From positions 1 to 64,000 of the forward strand of contig NZ_BJMN01000046.1 of the NCBI RefSeq assembly GCF_006539185.1: a stretch of 64,000 nucleotides of DNA, read 5' to 3'. Made by a program: the position numbers and the translations under genes. Positions within the stretch are counted from its first letter, which is position 1, and each line of letters opens with the position of its first letter. The notes beneath the pieces were generated by a model. The model had not been told where the DNA came from. It saw only the letters and a list, made by a program, of their open reading frames with translations, and ran no database searches. This DNA is from Streptomyces gardneri. GTDB taxonomy: Bacteria > Actinomycetota > Actinomycetes > Streptomycetales > Streptomycetaceae. Of this stretch, positions 26,439 through 36,800 are shown one piece after another.

Positions 26439-27611
26439 TCAGGTCCGGTCGACGGCCGACCGCACCGCCCGCACCAGCGCCTGGGCGCGCGGGTCGGCCG
26501 TGACCGTCTTCCGCATGCCGTTGGTGACGTACCCGAAGGCGATCCCCGACTCGGGGTCGGCGAAGCCGAGGGAGCCGCCGCGGCCGGGGTGCCCGAAGGA
26601 GGACGGGCCGAGCAGCGGGGAGGCCGGTCCGTGCAGCATGTGGCCGAGCCCGAAGCGGGTGCCGACGAGCAGCACCTTGTCCGGTCCCGCCGACTCCTCC
26701 GTACGGGCCAGGGTGAGCGTCGCCGGGGCGAAGAGGCGCTCGGCGCCGTCCACGGGGCCGAGGGTCGCCGCGTAGAAGCGGGCGAGCGCGCGGGCGGTGG
26801 CGACACCTGCCGAGCCGGGCAGTTCGGCGGCCCGGTAGACGGGGTCGTTCTCGTCGGGCTTGGGCTCGATGACCCCGAAGGCGCGCCGGGTGAGGGAGTC
26901 CGGGTCCTTGTAGGCCTCGCTGACGGAGCGCTTGGGGCGGAGCTTGAGCGCGCCGCCGCCGGGCGGGTCGATCTCCTCGACGGGGCCGAGGCGGCCGACC
27001 CGATGGGCCTCCGCGTCCGGCAGCCCGATCCACAGGTCGAGGCCGAGGGGGCCGGTGATCTCCTCGGCGACCCAGCGGCCGATGGTGCGGCCGGTGACGC
27101 GGTGGACGAGGCCGGAGAGCAGCCAGCTGAAGGTGTGGGCGTGGTAGCCGTGGGCGGTGCCGGGCTCCCAGACGGGGGCCTGGGCGGCTATCGCGCCGGT
27201 GGCCGTCGGGAGGTCGACGGCCTCGGCGAGGGTGAGCGGTCGGTCCAGGACGGGGACCCCGGCCTGGTGCGCGAGGAGCTGCCGTACGGTCACGCGGTCC
27301 TTGCCGGCCGCCTTGAACTCCGGCCAGTACGTGGCGACGGGGGCGTCCAGGTCGAGCAGGCCGCGCTGGTGCAGGAGGAGGGGGACCGCGGCGGCGACGC
27401 CCTTGGTCGCCGAGCGGACCACCTGGGCCGTCGACCCGGTCCAGGGGGCCGAGCCGTCCACATCGCGGCTGCCGGCCCACAGGTCGACGACCTGCACGCC
27501 GTCCCGGTGGACGGCGACGGCCGCCCCGTGCTCCCCGCGCTGCTCGAAATTGCGCAGGAACGCGTCCCTGACCGGCTCCCAGCCCGCCGCCACCGTGCCC
27601 TGGACGTCCAC
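26439..27611 (-). CDS. Serine hydrolase, EstB/class C beta-lactamase family
   Basis: 390 aa from GTG 27611, with GGGAGA nine bases upstream; the frame is open to 27647. The nucleophile motif SATK (VVRSATKGVAAAV) and the Tyr of HGYHAHTFSWLLSGLV mark the beta-lactamase/esterase fold. No signal peptide, so a cytoplasmic esterase or amidase is more likely than a beta-lactamase. Downstream is the ArsR gene after a 275-base gap holding short GGTCAGG/GGGTC repeats and the ArsR promoter; upstream is the ECF transporter. Confidence 0.87.
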   Translation of the reverse strand: MDVQGTVAAGWEPVRDAFLRNFEQRGEHGAAVAVHRDGVQVVDLWAGSRDVDGSAPWTGSTAQVVRSATKGVAAAVPLLLHQRGLLDLDAPVATYWPEFKAAGKDRVTVRQLLAHQAGVPVLDRPLTLAEAVDLPTATGAIAAQAPVWEPGTAHGYHAHTFSWLLSGLVHRVTGRTIGRWVAEEITGPLGLDLWIGLPDAEAHRVGRLGPVEEIDPPGGGALKLRPKRSVSEAYKDPDSLTRRAFGVIEPKPDENDPVYRAAELPGSAGVATARALARFYAATLGPVDGAERLFAPATLTLARTEESAGPDKVLLVGTRFGLGHMLHGPASPLLGPSSFGHPGRGGSLGFADPESGIAFGYVTNGMRKTVTADPRAQALVRAVRSAVDRT

Positions 27612-27682
27612 CCGACCCACTCTCCCTTTCGTACGACCGGCTCCCATGGTGCAACGTCGGCCGGAAGGGGTGGATTCCGGGG

Positions 27683-28425
<743 letters not shown>

Positions 28426-28429
<4 letters not shown>

Positions 28430-29190
28430 GAGGTCGTCCATCCGAGGAGGCAGATCAGGAGTGCGGTGAGCGGCAGCGCGGCGGCGTATCTCCACTGGGC
28501 GCGGGTGGCGGTCACCTCGTCGATGACCGGCATGGTGCCCGTGTAGCCGCGGCTGACCATGGCGAGGTGGACCCGTTCCCCGCGCTCGTACGAGCGGATG
28601 AAGAGCGCGCCCGCGGACTTCGCGAGGACCCCCCAGTGGCGGACGCCCCGCGCCTCGAAGCCGCGCGAGCGGCGGGCGACGGACATGCGGCGCATCTCGT
28701 CGGTGATGACGTCGCCGTACCGGATCATGAACGAGGCGATCTGGACGAGCATCGGGGGCAGCTTCAGCCGCTGGAGGCCGAGGAGCAGGGCGCGCAGCTC
28801 GGTGGTGGAGGCGAGGAGCACGGAGGCGGCGACGCCGAGGGTGCCCTTGGCGAGGACGTTCCAGGCGCCCCACAGGCCGGGGACGCTCAGCGACACCCCG
28901 AGGACTTCTGTCTGCTCGCCGGGGACGACGAAGGGCATGAGCAGCGCGAACGCGACGAACGGCACCTCGATGAGCAGCCGCTTCAGCAGGAAGCCGGCCG
29001 GGACGCGGGCCTTCGCCGCCACGACCGCGAGGAGCAGGGCGTAGCCGGCGAAGGCCCAGACGGCCTCGCGTGGCGTCGAGACGACGACCACCACGAAGCC
29101 GAGGACGGCGGCGAGCTTGGTGTGCGGGGGCAGCTCGTGGACCGGCGAGTGCGCGTGCCGGTAGAGCTTGTGGGCGTGGCCGGCTCCCAT
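28426..29190 (-). CDS. cbiQ: ECF transporter T component (CbiQ/NikQ)
   Basis: 254 aa with about six membrane helices and the two Ala-Arg-Gly coupling motifs expected of EcfT proteins: MSVARRSRGFEARG and MVSRGYTG near the C-terminus. Starts with ATG 29190 and ends overlapping cbiO. It couples ATP hydrolysis to the metal-binding CbiM/NikM unit. Note only 50 bases separate it from the upstream cbiM stop, so all three form one operon. Confidence 0.93.
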
Positions 29191-29240
29191 GTCAGACCGG
29201 TCCCCTGTCAGGTCGCCCCCGTGTCACGGACCGCGCCACG

Positions 29241-30305
29241 TCAGGCCGCCGCGGCTTCCTGGTGCGTACGGCGGCGGCGGACGACCCAGAAGGCGCCCGT
29301 GCCGACGGCGAGGGTCACGCCGACGCCGATGACGCCGGCGAGGCCGCCGGAGAGGCGGGCGTTGGAGACGTCCTTGATGCCGTAGTCGGCGAGCGGCGAG
29401 CCGGCGGCGGCGTGCTCCTCGACCTTGGCGTCGATGCCCTTGTCGGCGGCGACCTTCTCCAGGCCGTCGGGGCTGGCGGAGGCGTAGAAGGAGACGAAGC
29501 CGGCGAGGACGAGCGCGGTGACGACGCCGCCGATCCACAGCTTCCTCGGGGAGCCGGGGGCCGCGGGCGCGGCGGCCGGGGCCTGCGCGTCGACCAGCTC
29601 GCCGTCGACCCGGAGCTTGAGCGGGGTGGTCAGGCCGCGGGCGCCGAAGACCAGGTCGGGGCGGACCGCGATGACCGCGCCGACCGTCAGCATGGTGATG
29701 ACGGCCTCGCCGACGCCGATGAGGAAGTGCACGCCGACCATGGCCGTCAGGACCTTGGAGATCGGTACGTCGGTGGTGCCGCCGATCGCGTAGATCAGGG
29801 TGAAGGCGGCGGCCGAGGCCGGTACGGAGACGAGCGCGGCGACGAAGGAGGCCGCGGTCACCGAGCGGCGGGTGCGCGGGAGCACGAGGACGAGTCCGCG
29901 GAAGAGCGCGTACGCGACGACGACCGTGACGACGCCCATGACGGTGATGTTCACGCCGAGGGCGGTGAGGCCTCCGTCGGCGAAGAGGATGCCCTGCATC
30001 AGCAGGACGACGGCGACGCACAGGACGCCGGTCCACGGGCCGACGAGTATCGCGGCGAGCGCGCCGCCGAGCAGATGTCCGCTGGTCCCGGTGGCGACCG
30101 GGAAGTTCAGCATCTGCACGGCGAAGATGAAGGCCGCGACGAGCCCGGCGAGCGGCGCCGTCCTCTCTCCCCCGTGGCCTTCGGCACGGGAGGTGCCCCC
30201 AAGCTCGCGGCGGGCCCCGCGCAGGCTCACGGCGACGGCGCCGGCGGCGACGACACCGGCCACGGCCGATACGGGGGCATTGATGAATCCGTCAGGTACA
30301 TGCAC
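29241..30305 (-). CDS. cbiM: CbiM/NikM substrate-binding component fused to a CbiN/PDGLE domain
   Basis: 354 aa. The invariant N-terminus (M)HVPDGFINAP, whose His2 binds the metal, is followed by the CbiM core of about seven helices with GTSGHLLGGALAAILVGPW. From about residue 255 comes a fused CbiN-type module with the motif PDGLEKVAADKGID, then a final helix. GTG start (30305) fixed by the required His2. First gene of the M-Q-O operon; a Nur-type box lies 21-37 bases upstream and no cobalamin riboswitch is seen, so nickel is favoured over cobalt. Confidence 0.92.
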   Translation of the reverse strand: MHVPDGFINAPVSAVAGVVAAGAVAVSLRGARRELGGTSRAEGHGGERTAPLAGLVAAFIFAVQMLNFPVATGTSGHLLGGALAAILVGPWTGVLCVAVVLLMQGILFADGGLTALGVNITVMGVVTVVVAYALFRGLVLVLPRTRRSVTAASFVAALVSVPASAAAFTLIYAIGGTTDVPISKVLTAMVGVHFLIGVGEAVITMLTVGAVIAVRPDLVFGARGLTTPLKLRVDGELVDAQAPAAAPAAPGSPRKLWIGGVVTALVLAGFVSFYASASPDGLEKVAADKGIDAKVEEHAAAGSPLADYGIKDVSNARLSGGLAGVIGVGVTLAVGTGAFWVVRRRRTHQEAAAA

Positions 30306-30325
30306 GCCCCGAATGATGAGCCTTC

Positions 30326-30342
30326 CTGCGAACTACTTGCAA
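30326..30342. promoter_or_regulatory. Nur-type nickel operator
   Basis: CTGCGA-ACTAC-TTGCAA matches the Streptomyces Nur (Fur-family nickel sensor) consensus tTGCaa-N5-ttGCAA, with the right half perfect and the left half differing at its first and fifth bases. It sits immediately upstream of the ECF transporter operon, in a gap also shared with the divergent SsgA-family gene. Confidence 0.6.
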
Positions 30343-30448
30343 GAGCGCATGGGTCACAGATCACAGCGTGGACGACGCATGCCCGTGCGAAGGAGGGGAA
30401 GGAGTGACACATTTACTGATAGCAGGACAAAAAGGTGAGGAGCCCGCG

Positions 30449-30823
30449 ATGGCCGCCGTAGACGAGCACACAGCCGAAGATCACGCCGTCGACGACCACG
30501 CCAAGGGACGCATCATCAGCGACGCGCCGCTCTCCCGGCCCGTCCCCGTGACCCTCCGTTTCGACGCCGACTTCTCCCCCGCGACCGTCCGCTTCGGCTT
30601 TCCCGGCGACGTCGAGTGGTCCTTCCCTCGCACGCTCCTGGAGAACGGGCTGCGCACCCCGACCCGCCGCGGCGACATCGAGGTGTGGCCCTGCGGCCGG
30701 GTGCAGACGGTCGTCGAGTTCCACAGGGACGACGGGGTCCAGGTCGTCCAGTTCGACACCGCCGCCCTGCTCCGCTTCCTCCGGCACACGTACGCCGTCA
30801 GTACGTCGATGACGACACACTGA
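30449..30823 (+). CDS. SsgA-family sporulation/cell-division regulator (SALP)
   Basis: 124 aa; ATG 30449 behind GAGGAG. The SsgA fold is evident from SRPVPVTLRFDADFSPATV, VEWSFPRTLLENGL, RTPTRRGDIEVWPCG and the C-terminal AALLRFLRHTY. SsgA-like proteins are restricted to sporulating actinobacteria and control septum placement or wall remodelling; SsgB recruits FtsZ. Which paralogue this is cannot be told; a 30-residue Asp/His-rich N-terminal extension precedes the conserved part. Divergent from the nickel/cobalt transporter, convergent with the MMPL exporter. Confidence 0.88.
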   Translation: MAAVDEHTAEDHAVDDHAKGRIISDAPLSRPVPVTLRFDADFSPATVRFGFPGDVEWSFPRTLLENGLRTPTRRGDIEVWPCGRVQTVVEFHRDDGVQVVQFDTAALLRFLRHTYAVSTSMTTH

Positions 30824-30852
30824 CGGCGTACGTACGGGATCGGTCCCGCAGG

Positions 30853-33012
30853 TCAGACCTTGACGAGGTCCGGCTTCGCGGGCGCGTCCTCACCGGTCGA
30901 CGCGGCGAGGCCCTCGCCCTCCACGTCCACGCTCGGCAGGATCCGGTCCAGCCACTTCGGCAGCCACCAGGCCTTGTGGCCGAGGAGCGCGAGCACGGCC
31001 GGGACGATCGCCATGCGGACCACGAAGGCGTCGAAGAGGACCGCGACGGCCAGGCCGAAGCCGATCATCTTGATCATCTGGTCGTCCATGCCGATGAAGC
31101 CGGAGAAGACCGCGATCATGATGACCGCCGCGGCGACGACCACCCGGGCGCTGTGCCGGAAGCCGGTCACGATCGCCTCGCCGGGCCGCTCGCCGTGCAC
31201 GTACGCCTCCCGCATCCGGGTCACGAGGAAGACCTCGTAGTCCATCGCGAGACCGAAGACGACACCCACCATGAAGATCGGCATCATCGACATGATCGGG
31301 CCGGTCTGCTCGACCCCGAAGAGGCTGCCGAGCCAGCCCCACTGGAAGACCGCGACGACCGCGCCGAGGGCCGCGACGACCGAGAGCAGGAAGCCGAGGG
31401 CCGCCTTCAGCGGCACCAGGATCGACCGGAAGACCACCGTCAGGAGCAGGAAGGCGAGGCCGACGACGAGTGCCAGGTAGGGCACGAGCGCGTCGTTCAT
31501 CTTCTGCGAGAAGTCGATGTTCATCGCGGTCGCGCCGGTGACGAGGACCTCGTCGCCGGTGGCGCCCCGGATGTCGTGGACCAGGTCCTCGGTGGCGCCC
31601 GAGGACGGACGGTCCTTCGGGACCACCGTGATCATCGCGGCGTCGCCGGCCTTGTTCGGGGTCGCCGGGGTGACGGCGGCCCAGCCTTCGAGGCCCTTGA
31701 TCGTGGAGACGGCCTTGTCGGCGGTGGCCTTGTCGCCGTCGACGACGACGAGCAGCGGGCCGTTGAAGCCGGGGCCGAAGCCGTCCGACAGCGCGTCGTA
31801 CGCCCTGCGCTCGGTGGTGGAGGTGGGCTTGACGCCGTCGTCCGGCAGGCCCATCTCCAGGGAGGCGGCGGGCACGGCGATCGCACCGAGGCCGATGACG
31901 CCGACGAGCAGCACCATCAGGGGGCGGCGGATGACGAAGCGGGCCCAGCGGGTGCCGCCGTTGGGCTTATCGCTCACCTTCGCGGTGCCCTTGCGCTGCT
32001 TGCGGCCGACGATCTTGTCGCCGGCGAAGCCGAGCATCGCGGGGATGAGGGTGAGTCCGATGAGGACGGCGATGACGACCGTGCCGGCGGCGGCGAAGCC
32101 CATCTTCGTCAGCATCGGGATGTTGACGACGGCCAGGCCGACCAGGGCGATGACGACGGTGAGTCCGGCGAAGACGACCGCCGAGCCCGCCGTGCCGACC
32201 GCACGGCCCGCCGCGTCCTCCTTCTCGCGCCCGTCGGCGAGCTCCGCGCGGTAGCGGGAGACGATGAAGAGGGCGTAGTCGATGCCGACCGCGAGGCCGA
32301 TCATCATCGCGAGGGTGGAGGTGGTGGAGCCCAGGTCGAGGACGTTGGCGAGGGCCGTGATCGAGGAGACGCCGATGCCGACGCCGATGATCGCGGTGAG
32401 CAGCGGGAGTCCGGCGGCGACGAGCGAGCCGAAGGTGATGACGAGCACGATGCCGGCGATGACGACGCCGATGGCCTCGCTCGCGCCCTGCTCGGGCATG
32501 CTCTGGAGGGCGTCACCGCCGACCTCGACGGTCAGCCCCTTGCCCTGCGCGCCCAGACCGGCCTGGGTGAGGGCTTCCCGGCTCTCGTCGGTCAGCTCCA
32601 TCCCGCTGACCTTGTAGGAGACGGAGACGTAGGCGGTGGAGCCGTCCTTCGAGACGGCCTGCGCGGTGTACGGGTCGGTGACCGAGACGATCTGGTCCGA
32701 GCCGGACTTCAGCGCGGCGACGGTCTCCTCGACGACGGCCTTGTGGGCCGGGTCGGTCATCTTCTGGCCCTCGGGGGCCTTGAAGACGACACGGGCCGTG
32801 GCCCCGTCGGCGCCGGCGCCCGGGAAGCGCTCTTCGAGCAGGTCGAAGGCGCGCTGGGCCTCGGTGCCGGGGATCGAGAAGGAACTGGACGCGGGGGCGG
32901 GCGCGGTGGCGGCGCCGATACCGGCGACCGCCAGGAGCGCCACCCAGAGGAGGGCGACGAGCCGTCGGCGCCGGAAGGCGGAACGGCCCAGCTTGTAGAG
33001 GAACGTGGCCAC
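30853..33012 (-). CDS. MMPL family transporter (RND-type exporter)
   Basis: 719 aa from GTG 33012 with GGGAG upstream; the frame is open to 33048. Typical twelve-helix layout with two large external loops (after TM1 and TM7); SSITALANVLDLG and MIGLAVGIDYALFIVSRYR, repeated as MDYEVFLVTRMREAY in the second half, carry the Asp-Tyr pairs used for proton coupling. MmpL proteins export lipids, siderophores or antibiotics. Lies directly downstream of a TetR gene in the same direction (108-base gap), so it is the probable TetR target. Confidence 0.93.
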   Translation of the reverse strand: MATFLYKLGRSAFRRRRLVALLWVALLAVAGIGAATAPAPASSSFSIPGTEAQRAFDLLEERFPGAGADGATARVVFKAPEGQKMTDPAHKAVVEETVAALKSGSDQIVSVTDPYTAQAVSKDGSTAYVSVSYKVSGMELTDESREALTQAGLGAQGKGLTVEVGGDALQSMPEQGASEAIGVVIAGIVLVITFGSLVAAGLPLLTAIIGVGIGVSSITALANVLDLGSTTSTLAMMIGLAVGIDYALFIVSRYRAELADGREKEDAAGRAVGTAGSAVVFAGLTVVIALVGLAVVNIPMLTKMGFAAAGTVVIAVLIGLTLIPAMLGFAGDKIVGRKQRKGTAKVSDKPNGGTRWARFVIRRPLMVLLVGVIGLGAIAVPAASLEMGLPDDGVKPTSTTERRAYDALSDGFGPGFNGPLLVVVDGDKATADKAVSTIKGLEGWAAVTPATPNKAGDAAMITVVPKDRPSSGATEDLVHDIRGATGDEVLVTGATAMNIDFSQKMNDALVPYLALVVGLAFLLLTVVFRSILVPLKAALGFLLSVVAALGAVVAVFQWGWLGSLFGVEQTGPIMSMMPIFMVGVVFGLAMDYEVFLVTRMREAYVHGERPGEAIVTGFRHSARVVVAAAVIMIAVFSGFIGMDDQMIKMIGFGLAVAVLFDAFVVRMAIVPAVLALLGHKAWWLPKWLDRILPSVDVEGEGLAASTGEDAPAKPDLVKV

Positions 33013-33120
33013 GGGGGCGTACTCCCATTGTGGGGCGGGACAGGACATGGGGAGCCGGCCCGACGGCGTGAGCGGTTCGACGTCAGGTGGAGAAAGGGTC
33101 CAGCGGTACTGCGGGGAGGA

Positions 33121-33693
33121 TCAGACGCCGAGTGAGGGGAGCACGACGGCGTCGAAGTACGCGCTGAGGAAGGCGCGGTCGACCGGCTGATCCTCGATCA
33201 GCGGGCGGGCGATGAACGCACCGATCAGCATGTGCGGAACGAGCTTCAGCGCCGGGTTGTCGGCGGCGACCTCGCCCCTGCGGACCGCTCGTTGCAGCAC
33301 TTCGTCGAGGCCGTTCATCTCGGGTTCGATGAGCAGCTCGCGCAGCGCGCGGTGCAGTTCGGGGTTGGTGTGGACGGCATGGGCAAGGCCCCGCATCAGC
33401 GCGGCGTCCTTGTCCATCTGGCAGTCGTCGGTGTGGGCGAGCATCTCCTCGATGTCGCCGCGCAGCGAGCCGGTGTCGATCTCGGAGAGAGAGGCGGGCT
33501 TGTTGGCGCGGAGCGCCCGGGCGACCAGCTCCGGCTTGCTCCCCCACTGGCGGTAGAGGGTGGCCTTGCTGGAGTGGGTGCGGGCGGCGACGGCGTCCAT
33601 GGTGAGGGCGTCGTAGCCGACCTCGCGGAGGAGGTCGAGCACGGCCGTGTACAGCTCGGACTCCCGCTCGGGAGTGAGTCTGCTGCGAGCCAT
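33121..33693 (-). CDS. TetR family transcriptional regulator
   Basis: 190 aa from ATG 33693 behind GGAGGAG. N-terminal helix-turn-helix: REVGYDALTMDAVAARTHSS with KATLYRQWGSKPELV. The ligand domain has the TetR_C_16/33-like pattern (LRELLIEPEMNGLDEVL). Two copies of ACGAAAC-S-GTTTCGT flank its own predicted promoter, consistent with autoregulation. The exporter gene follows it and the tricorn gene is divergent. Confidence 0.92.
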   Translation of the reverse strand: MARSRLTPERESELYTAVLDLLREVGYDALTMDAVAARTHSSKATLYRQWGSKPELVARALRANKPASLSEIDTGSLRGDIEEMLAHTDDCQMDKDAALMRGLAHAVHTNPELHRALRELLIEPEMNGLDEVLQRAVRRGEVAADNPALKLVPHMLIGAFIARPLIEDQPVDRAFLSAYFDAVVLPSLGV

Positions 33694-33720
33694 GCCGGCT
33701 CCTCCGATCCGATGGTGCGA

Positions 33721-33735
33721 ACGAAACGGTTTCGT
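33721..33735. promoter_or_regulatory. TetR operator 1
   Basis: ACGAAAC-G-GTTTCGT, perfect 7-bp arms about one centre base. A TACTGT -10 for tetR (minus strand, 33742-33737) lies just beside it, so a bound repressor would cover the transcription start. Confidence 0.7.
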
Positions 33736-33766
33736 ACAGTACGAAGATACCCCCGCCCTCAACGAA

Positions 33767-33781
33767 ACGAAACCGTTTCGT
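33767..33781. promoter_or_regulatory. TetR operator 2
   Basis: ACGAAAC-C-GTTTCGT, same arms as operator 1, centre-to-centre distance 46 bp. It lies 75 bases before the tricorn gene and just upstream of the predicted tetR -35. Confidence 0.7.
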
Positions 33782-33855
33782 ACGTGTCCTGGCCCACACG
33801 CACAGGCACACACGTACGAGTTGCCGCGCCCCCTCCGCGCGGAAAGCATGTACAG

Positions 33856-36800
33856 GTGAGTGACGACGTCGCGTATCTCCGGTTTCCGCACCTCCACGAC
33901 GACCTGCTGTGCTTCGCGGCCGAGGACGATCTCTGGATCGCGCCCCTCGTCCCCGAGGGCCACCGCCCCGGCCGGGCCTGGCGACTGACCGTCGACCGCA
34001 CCCGGGTCGGCCACCCGCGCTTCTCGCCGGACGGCCGCCACATCGCGTACACGAACTGGCGCAGCCTCGACCCGGAGATCCATCTCGTCCCCATCGACGG
34101 CGGCTCCGCCCGGCGCCTCACCTACTGGGGCTCCACCGACACCCGGGTCTGCGGCTGGACGCCCCCGGACCCCGACCGGGACGGCCGCTCCGACATCCTC
34201 GCCGTCTCCTCGCACGGGCAGCCCTTCTCGTACTACTCCTGGGCCTACACCGTCCCCACCGACGGCTCCCCCGGCCTCCGCATGCCCTGGGGCCCGGTCT
34301 CCGACATCAGCGTCACCGACGACCCCGGCGTCTGCGGCCACCCCGACGCCACCGGCAACGTCGGCGACCGCCGCACCCTCCTCCTCACCGGAAAGCCGCC
34401 GCACGAGCCGGCCGCCTGGAAGCGCTACCTCGGCGGCGCCACCGGTCGCCTCTGGCTGCACGGCGAACGGCTGCTGCCCGACATCGGCGGCCACCTGGAC
34501 TGCGCGATGGCCGTCGACGGCCGGATCGCCTTCCTCTCCGACCACGAGGGCGTCGGCAACCTCTACTCCTGCCTGCCCGACGGCACCGACCTGCGCCGCC
34601 ACACCGACCACGACGCCTTCTACGCCCGGCACGCCTCCAGCGACGGCCGCCGGGTCGTCTACCAGTGCGCGGGCGAGCTGTGGATCGTCGACACCCTCAC
34701 GGCCGACTCCCGCCCCCGGAAGCTGGAGGTCCGGCTCGGCGGGCAGCGCGTCGGCCGCCGCCACTACCAGGTGCCCGCCGCCCACCACGTCGACGCGGTC
34801 TCCGTCGACGAGACCGGCCGGGCCAGCGCCGTCTCCGTCCGCGGCAGCCTGTACTGGCTCACGCACCGCGACGGCCCGGCCCGCACGATCATCGACACCC
34901 CGGGCGTCCGCGTCCGGCTGCCCGAGATGCTCGGCAGCGGCGGCCAGGTCGCGTACGTCACCGACGCCGAGGGCGAGGACGCCATCGAGGTCGCCTACCT
35001 GCCGCGGGCCAGCGGCGACCGGCCGCCGCGCCGGCTCGCCTCGGGCCGGCTCGGCCGGGTCGAGGAGCTCATCTCCGACCCGGACGGCGAGCGGCTCGCG
35101 ATCGCCTCCCACGACGGGCGGCTCCTCCTCATCACCGTGTCCGAGGACGCGGCTGCCGTCGCGAACACCGAAGACACCGCGGACACAGAAGACACCGCGG
35201 ACACCGCGGACACCGCGGACACCGAGGACACCGAGGACACCGGCGAGGACGCCACCGGGGGCTCCGCGGGAGGCTCCGAGGAAGGCGAGGTCATCGAGCT
35301 GATCCGGTCCGTCAACGGCCCCGTCCGCGACCTCGCCTTCTCCCCCGACGGCGCCTGGCTCACCTGGTCCCACCCCGGCATCGGCCGCTCCCTGCGCTCC
35401 ATCAAGATGGCCCGCATCTCGGGGCCCGGCGCCCGGACCGTCGTCGACGTCACCAACGGCCGCTTCGAGGACGAGAACCCGGTCTTCACCCGGGACGGCC
35501 GCTATCTCGCCTTCCTCTCCTGGCGGGGCTTCGACCCGGTGTACGACGTGCACACCGGCGACCTGTCGTTCCCGCTCGGCTGCCGCCCCTACCTCGTGCC
35601 GCTCTCCTCCGCGACGCCCTCCCCCTTCGCGCTGCTGCCCGACGGGCGCCCCGCGGCCGGCGGCCTCGACCCCGCCGACGACGACACGGACACCGGCGAC
35701 GGCACGGTCACCGTCGAGATCGAGGGGCTCCCCGACCGGGTCAGCCCCATCCCGGTCGCCGCCTCCAAGTACTCCGCGCTGCACCCCGTCAGCGGCGGCG
35801 GGCTGGTCTGGCTGCGCTGGCCGATCTCGGGCGCGCTCGGCGAGACCTTCGCCAATCCGGCCGACACCTCGGGCCGCCCCTCGCTCGAACACTTCACCAT
35901 CACCAAGGCCCGCAAGACCGAACTCGCCAAGGACCTCGACTGGTTCGCGGTCAGCGGCGACGGCACCCGGCTCGTCGTCGCCGACGAGGGCGAGCTGCGG
36001 GCCGTGCCCTCCACCGAGTCCGGGGACGGCGACTCCACCGTCTACCTGGACCTGCGGCGCATCCTCCACGAGGTCGACCCGGGCGCCGAGTGGCGCCAGG
36101 CCTTCGACGAGGCCGGCCGGATCGTCCGCGCCTACTTCTGGGAACCCGGCATGGGCGGCGTCGACTGGCGGGCGGTCCTCGACCAGTACCGGCCGCTCGT
36201 CGAACGGGTCTCCTCCCCCGACGAGTTCGCCGACCTGCTCCGCGAGGTCGCCGGCGAACTGGGCACCTCGCACGCGTACGTCACCCCCGCCCGCCGCAAC
36301 GAGGGCCCGCCGCACTACCAGCGGCCCATGGGCCTGCTCGGCGCCAACCTCGTACCCAGGGAGGCCGGCTGGACGGTGAAGCGGATCCTGCCCGGCGAGT
36401 CCTCCGACTCCAAGGCCCGCTCCCCGCTCGCCGGCACCGGCATCCGCGAGGGCGCCGTCCTCACCCATGTCGACGGCCGGCCCGTCGACCCGGTCGCCGG
36501 CCCGTACCCGCTGCTCTCCGGCACCGGCGGCACCACCGTCGAGCTGACCTTCACCCCCGCCGAGGGCGAGGGCCGCTCCCGCCGCGTCGCCGTCGTCCCG
36601 CTCGTCGACGAACGCCCGCTGCGCTACCAGGACTGGGTCGCCAAGCGCCGGGCGGTGGTCCGGGAGCTCAGCGGCGGCCGCTGCGGCTACCTCCACATCC
36701 CCGACATGGGCGGCTCCGGCTGGGCGCAGTTCAACCGCGACCTGCGCATGGAGGTCTCCCGGCCCGCGCTCATCGTCGACGTCCGCGGCAACGCCGGCGG

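Noticed and set aside
30306..30448. Cobalamin riboswitch before cbiM
   Set aside because: The gap is only 143 bases, shared with a divergent gene, and I see no B12-box-like core; a Nur-type box explains the control better.
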